Source: Microcoleus sp. CAWBG506
GTDB taxonomy: Bacteria > Cyanobacteriota > Cyanobacteriia > Cyanobacteriales > Microcoleaceae
Length of the DNA: 64,000 nucleotides
Assembly (NCBI GenBank): GCA_020883125.1
Contig: JAHREW010000020.1
Location: forward strand, 45,841 to 109,840
Direction of reading: 5' to 3'
Both the position numbers and the translations under genes were made by a program. The notes beneath the pieces are model-generated. The model saw nothing but the letters and a program-made list of their open reading frames with translations. It made no database searches and was not told the origin of the DNA. Shown one piece after another: positions 61,996 through 64,000 of the stretch. How positions within the stretch are numbered: position 1 is the first letter of the stretch; each line of letters begins with the position of its first letter.

Positions 61996-63627
61996 ATGAG
62001 CTACTGCGTAAATCCCGGCTGTCCACATCCTCAAAATCCACCTGACTCGATCGTCCAATGTCAAGCTTGCGGGGCACGATTGCTGCTGCGTGCTCGGTAT
62101 CAAGTAATTCAACCGTTAGGACAAGGAGGATTTGGGGCAACATTTCTGGCAAAAGATATATCTTTGCCCGGTCAGCCGAGTTGTGTAGTCAAGCAACTGC
62201 GACCAAGCAGTACCTCGCCACGAGTTCTAGAAATGGCGCGGGAATTATTTAAGCGAGAGGCAAAAACCCTAGGCAAACTGGGGGATCACCCCCAGGTACC
62301 AAGGCTGCTAGATTACTTTGAGGCAGAACAACAATTTTTTTTGGTTCAAGAGTATGTTAAAGGCTCGACTTTAAAACAAGAAGTCAAACAATCGGGTCGT
62401 TTAAATGAATCAGATGTGAAAAATTTTCTATTGGAAATTCTGCCCGTAGTGCAATATATCCACAGCCAAGGAGTAATTCACCGGGACATAAAACCCGCGA
62501 ATATTATTCGCCGAGTTCAAGACAACCACTTGGTGTTAATTGATTTCGGAGCTGTCAAAGATCAAGTCAGCCAAACATTATTATTAGACCCCACCGACCA
62601 AAGCGCCAACACCAAATTTTCCGTGGGGACCTTTAGTTTTGCCCCGCCGGAACAAATGGCAATGCGACCAGTATTTGCCAGCGATATCTACGCCTTGGGC
62701 ATGACTTGTCTATACTTGCTGACAGCAAAATCGCCCAAAGATTTAGATTTTGATGGAGCCACCGGCGAAATTGTGTGGCACCATCACGTTCACCTCAGTG
62801 CAAGTTTTGCGCGGATTCTGGAAAAAATGCTGAAACCGATGGTGGGACACCGCTTCCAATCAGCAGCAGATGTCCTCAGAGCTCTGAATGGTCAATTTGA
62901 AGACCCAACCCTTCTCGATGGCTTGGCGACTCAATTCAACGGCAATAATGGCACTGTTGAAGAACCGACCATATTTAATGATGAGGGTTCTTCCTTGCCT
63001 TCCTCCAAGACTAAAATGAATCGGGGATCGAAGCCAGGGCCGGGGCCGGCCGGTAGAAGTTCCATGAATCCATCCGGGAACACGGGGATGCAGCCGAGAG
63101 TTTCGCGCACTCTGGCTGAGTCCGGCAGAACCTTCGGCACAGTGGGACATTCTAGTGGCAATTTAGCAGCGTCAAAGTTACCGAAAGTCACTCCCAAGTG
63201 GGATAGTAACAGCGTGCGATCGGCATATTTTAAAGGCAAGCGCGATTTTGCCGACAGCGAACTGTCTGGTCTGCAACTACAAAAAGCGCAGTTGGCGGGG
63301 GGGAATTTTTATCAAGCAAAGCTGGTGAAAACCAATTTGCAAGCAGCAGATTTGTCGGGGGCAAATTTGGGTCACGCCAGATTGATCGGGGCGAATTTGC
63401 GAGATGCTAATTTGACTGAAGCTTATTGCAGTACGGCTAATTTTGAAGGCGCTGATTTCAGAGGTGCTGACTTGACGGGGGCTTATTTGCGGGGGGCGAA
63501 TTTGCGTGGGGCAAATTTGTCGGGGGCGAATCTGACTAACGCTACAGTTAGTGAAGAACAATTGGCCATGGCAAAGACGAATTGGATGACTATTAAACCC
63601 GATGGTAAGCGAGGTTTTGGATTTTAA
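61996..63627 (+). CDS. Ser/Thr kinase with zinc-ribbon prefix and pentapeptide repeats (SpkB-like)
   Basis: A 543-residue protein. Cys4, 9, 22 and 25 ([12 protein letters not shown] ... CQACGA) form the four-cysteine prefix. The kinase domain follows: glycine loop [14 protein letters not shown] near 38, lysine in VVKQL, catalytic loop [10 protein letters not shown] near 162, and DFG as [11 protein letters not shown] Pro/Ser linker spans about 320-405, then pentapeptide repeats (ANLxxADL pattern, residues about 424-522). This matches cyanobacterial SpkB, linked to oxidative stress signalling and motility. The start ATG gives the conserved Cys prefix. Confidence 0.92.
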   Translation: MSYCVNPGCPHPQNPPDSIVQCQACGARLLLRARYQVIQPLGQGGFGATFLAKDISLPGQPSCVVKQLRPSSTSPRVLEMARELFKREAKTLGKLGDHPQVPRLLDYFEAEQQFFLVQEYVKGSTLKQEVKQSGRLNESDVKNFLLEILPVVQYIHSQGVIHRDIKPANIIRRVQDNHLVLIDFGAVKDQVSQTLLLDPTDQSANTKFSVGTFSFAPPEQMAMRPVFASDIYALGMTCLYLLTAKSPKDLDFDGATGEIVWHHHVHLSASFARILEKMLKPMVGHRFQSAADVLRALNGQFEDPTLLDGLATQFNGNNGTVEEPTIFNDEGSSLPSSKTKMNRGSKPGPGPAGRSSMNPSGNTGMQPRVSRTLAESGRTFGTVGHSSGNLAASKLPKVTPKWDSNSVRSAYFKGKRDFADSELSGLQLQKAQLAGGNFYQAKLVKTNLQAADLSGANLGHARLIGANLRDANLTEAYCSTANFEGADFRGADLTGAYLRGANLRGANLSGANLTNATVSEEQLAMAKTNWMTIKPDGKRGFGF

Positions 63628-64000
63628 GAAGTTATTGGTTATTGGTTATTTGTTATTTGTTATTCGGCAACCCCCCAAGGGGGGAACTGGGAATTGGGAA
63701 TGGGGAATGGGGAATTGGGAATTGGGAATTGGGAATTGGGAATTGGGAATTGGGAATTGGGAATGGGCATTGGGCATTGGTTATTCATTAGGAGTTAGTT
63801 ATGAGTTAGTTATGTAGTTTTTTGTTGAAACTAACAAATAACAAATAACAAATAACCAATAACCAATAACAAATAACAAATAACCAATAACCAATAACCA
63901 ATAACCAATAACCAATAACCAATAACCAATAACCAATAACCAATAACCAATAACCAATAACCAATAACCAATAACCAATAACCAATAACCAATAACCAAT
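63628..64000. repeat. Long heptamer tandem repeats
   Basis: Two arrays are present: GGGAATT/GGGAATG units at about 63687-63775, and AATAACC/AATAACA units from about 63832 to the window end, more than twenty copies. Both resemble short tandemly repeated repetitive sequences of filamentous cyanobacteria. The second continues beyond the window. Confidence 0.9.

Noticed and set aside
63799..63999. ORF with GYWLLVI repeats at the window end
   Set aside because: Pure translation of the heptamer repeat.

Overview
The window looks like chromosome of a filamentous cyanobacterium, probably of the Oscillatoria/Microcoleus type. The reasons are frequent GCGATCGC (HIP1) sites, cyanobacterial gene families (cytochrome c6-like protein, DUF3122, LrtA-type ribosome factor, SpkB-type kinase with pentapeptide repeats, two-domain ThiE, the guanylyltransferase/phosphoglucomutase fusion) and many short heptameric tandem repeats and small palindromic elements between genes. 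The genus is an inference.

Layout. 1-6.2 kb is housekeeping: a membrane protein with an FHA-like tail, a cytochrome c6-like gene coupled to a DUF3122 gene, rplU-rpmA, and thiE-thiS on the minus strand. 6.3-13.2 kb is an AT-rich accessory island: an NB-ARC ATPase gene divergent from a RiPP-like cluster (74-aa precursor, radical SAM/SPASM enzyme, HExxH peptide hydroxylase, GYPxCC protein of DUF483 type, unknown protein). 13.8-30.3 kb is mostly core: beta-helix/SPOR protein, two methyltransferases, DUF427, a CPA-type antiporter, NUDIX, a TonB-like proline-rich protein, sugar-nucleotide fusion enzyme, ssb, a DM13-like protein, lipB and lrtA. A possible 6S-like RNA lies before the sugar-nucleotide gene.

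30.5-49.1 kb is a complete type III-B CRISPR-Cas locus: a divergent WYL regulator, cmr2(cas10)-cmr3-cmr4-cmr5-(cmr6-cmr1 fusion), a CARF-HEPN effector, a small Csx18-like membrane protein, cas1, cas2, leader and an array of 67 identical 36-bp repeats plus one decayed terminal repeat. No cas6 is present. Cas10 keeps both its HD and GGDD motifs and the effector keeps the HEPN Rx4H motif, so a cyclic-oligoadenylate-activated RNase arm is plausible. Two inter-repeat intervals are abnormally long (361 and 299 bp). Each holds the tail of one gene plus a complete small membrane-protein ORF, like captured phage DNA.

49-64 kb: tandem 62-bp repeats, prxQ, a toxin-antitoxin pair whose MazF/PemK-type toxin is cut by a MITE, and a large translationally coupled minus-strand pair (unknown 1008-aa protein and 1218-aa P-loop helicase-like protein) that may be an undescribed defence module. 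YciI, a truncated Uma2 gene, pheT, an SpkB-type kinase and long heptamer repeats complete the window.

The strongest leads are the long phage-like inserts in the array, the helicase pair, the RiPP cluster, the Cmr6-Cmr1 fusion with an extra N-terminal domain, and a precisely reconstructable MITE insertion with a TTA target duplication shared by three elements.
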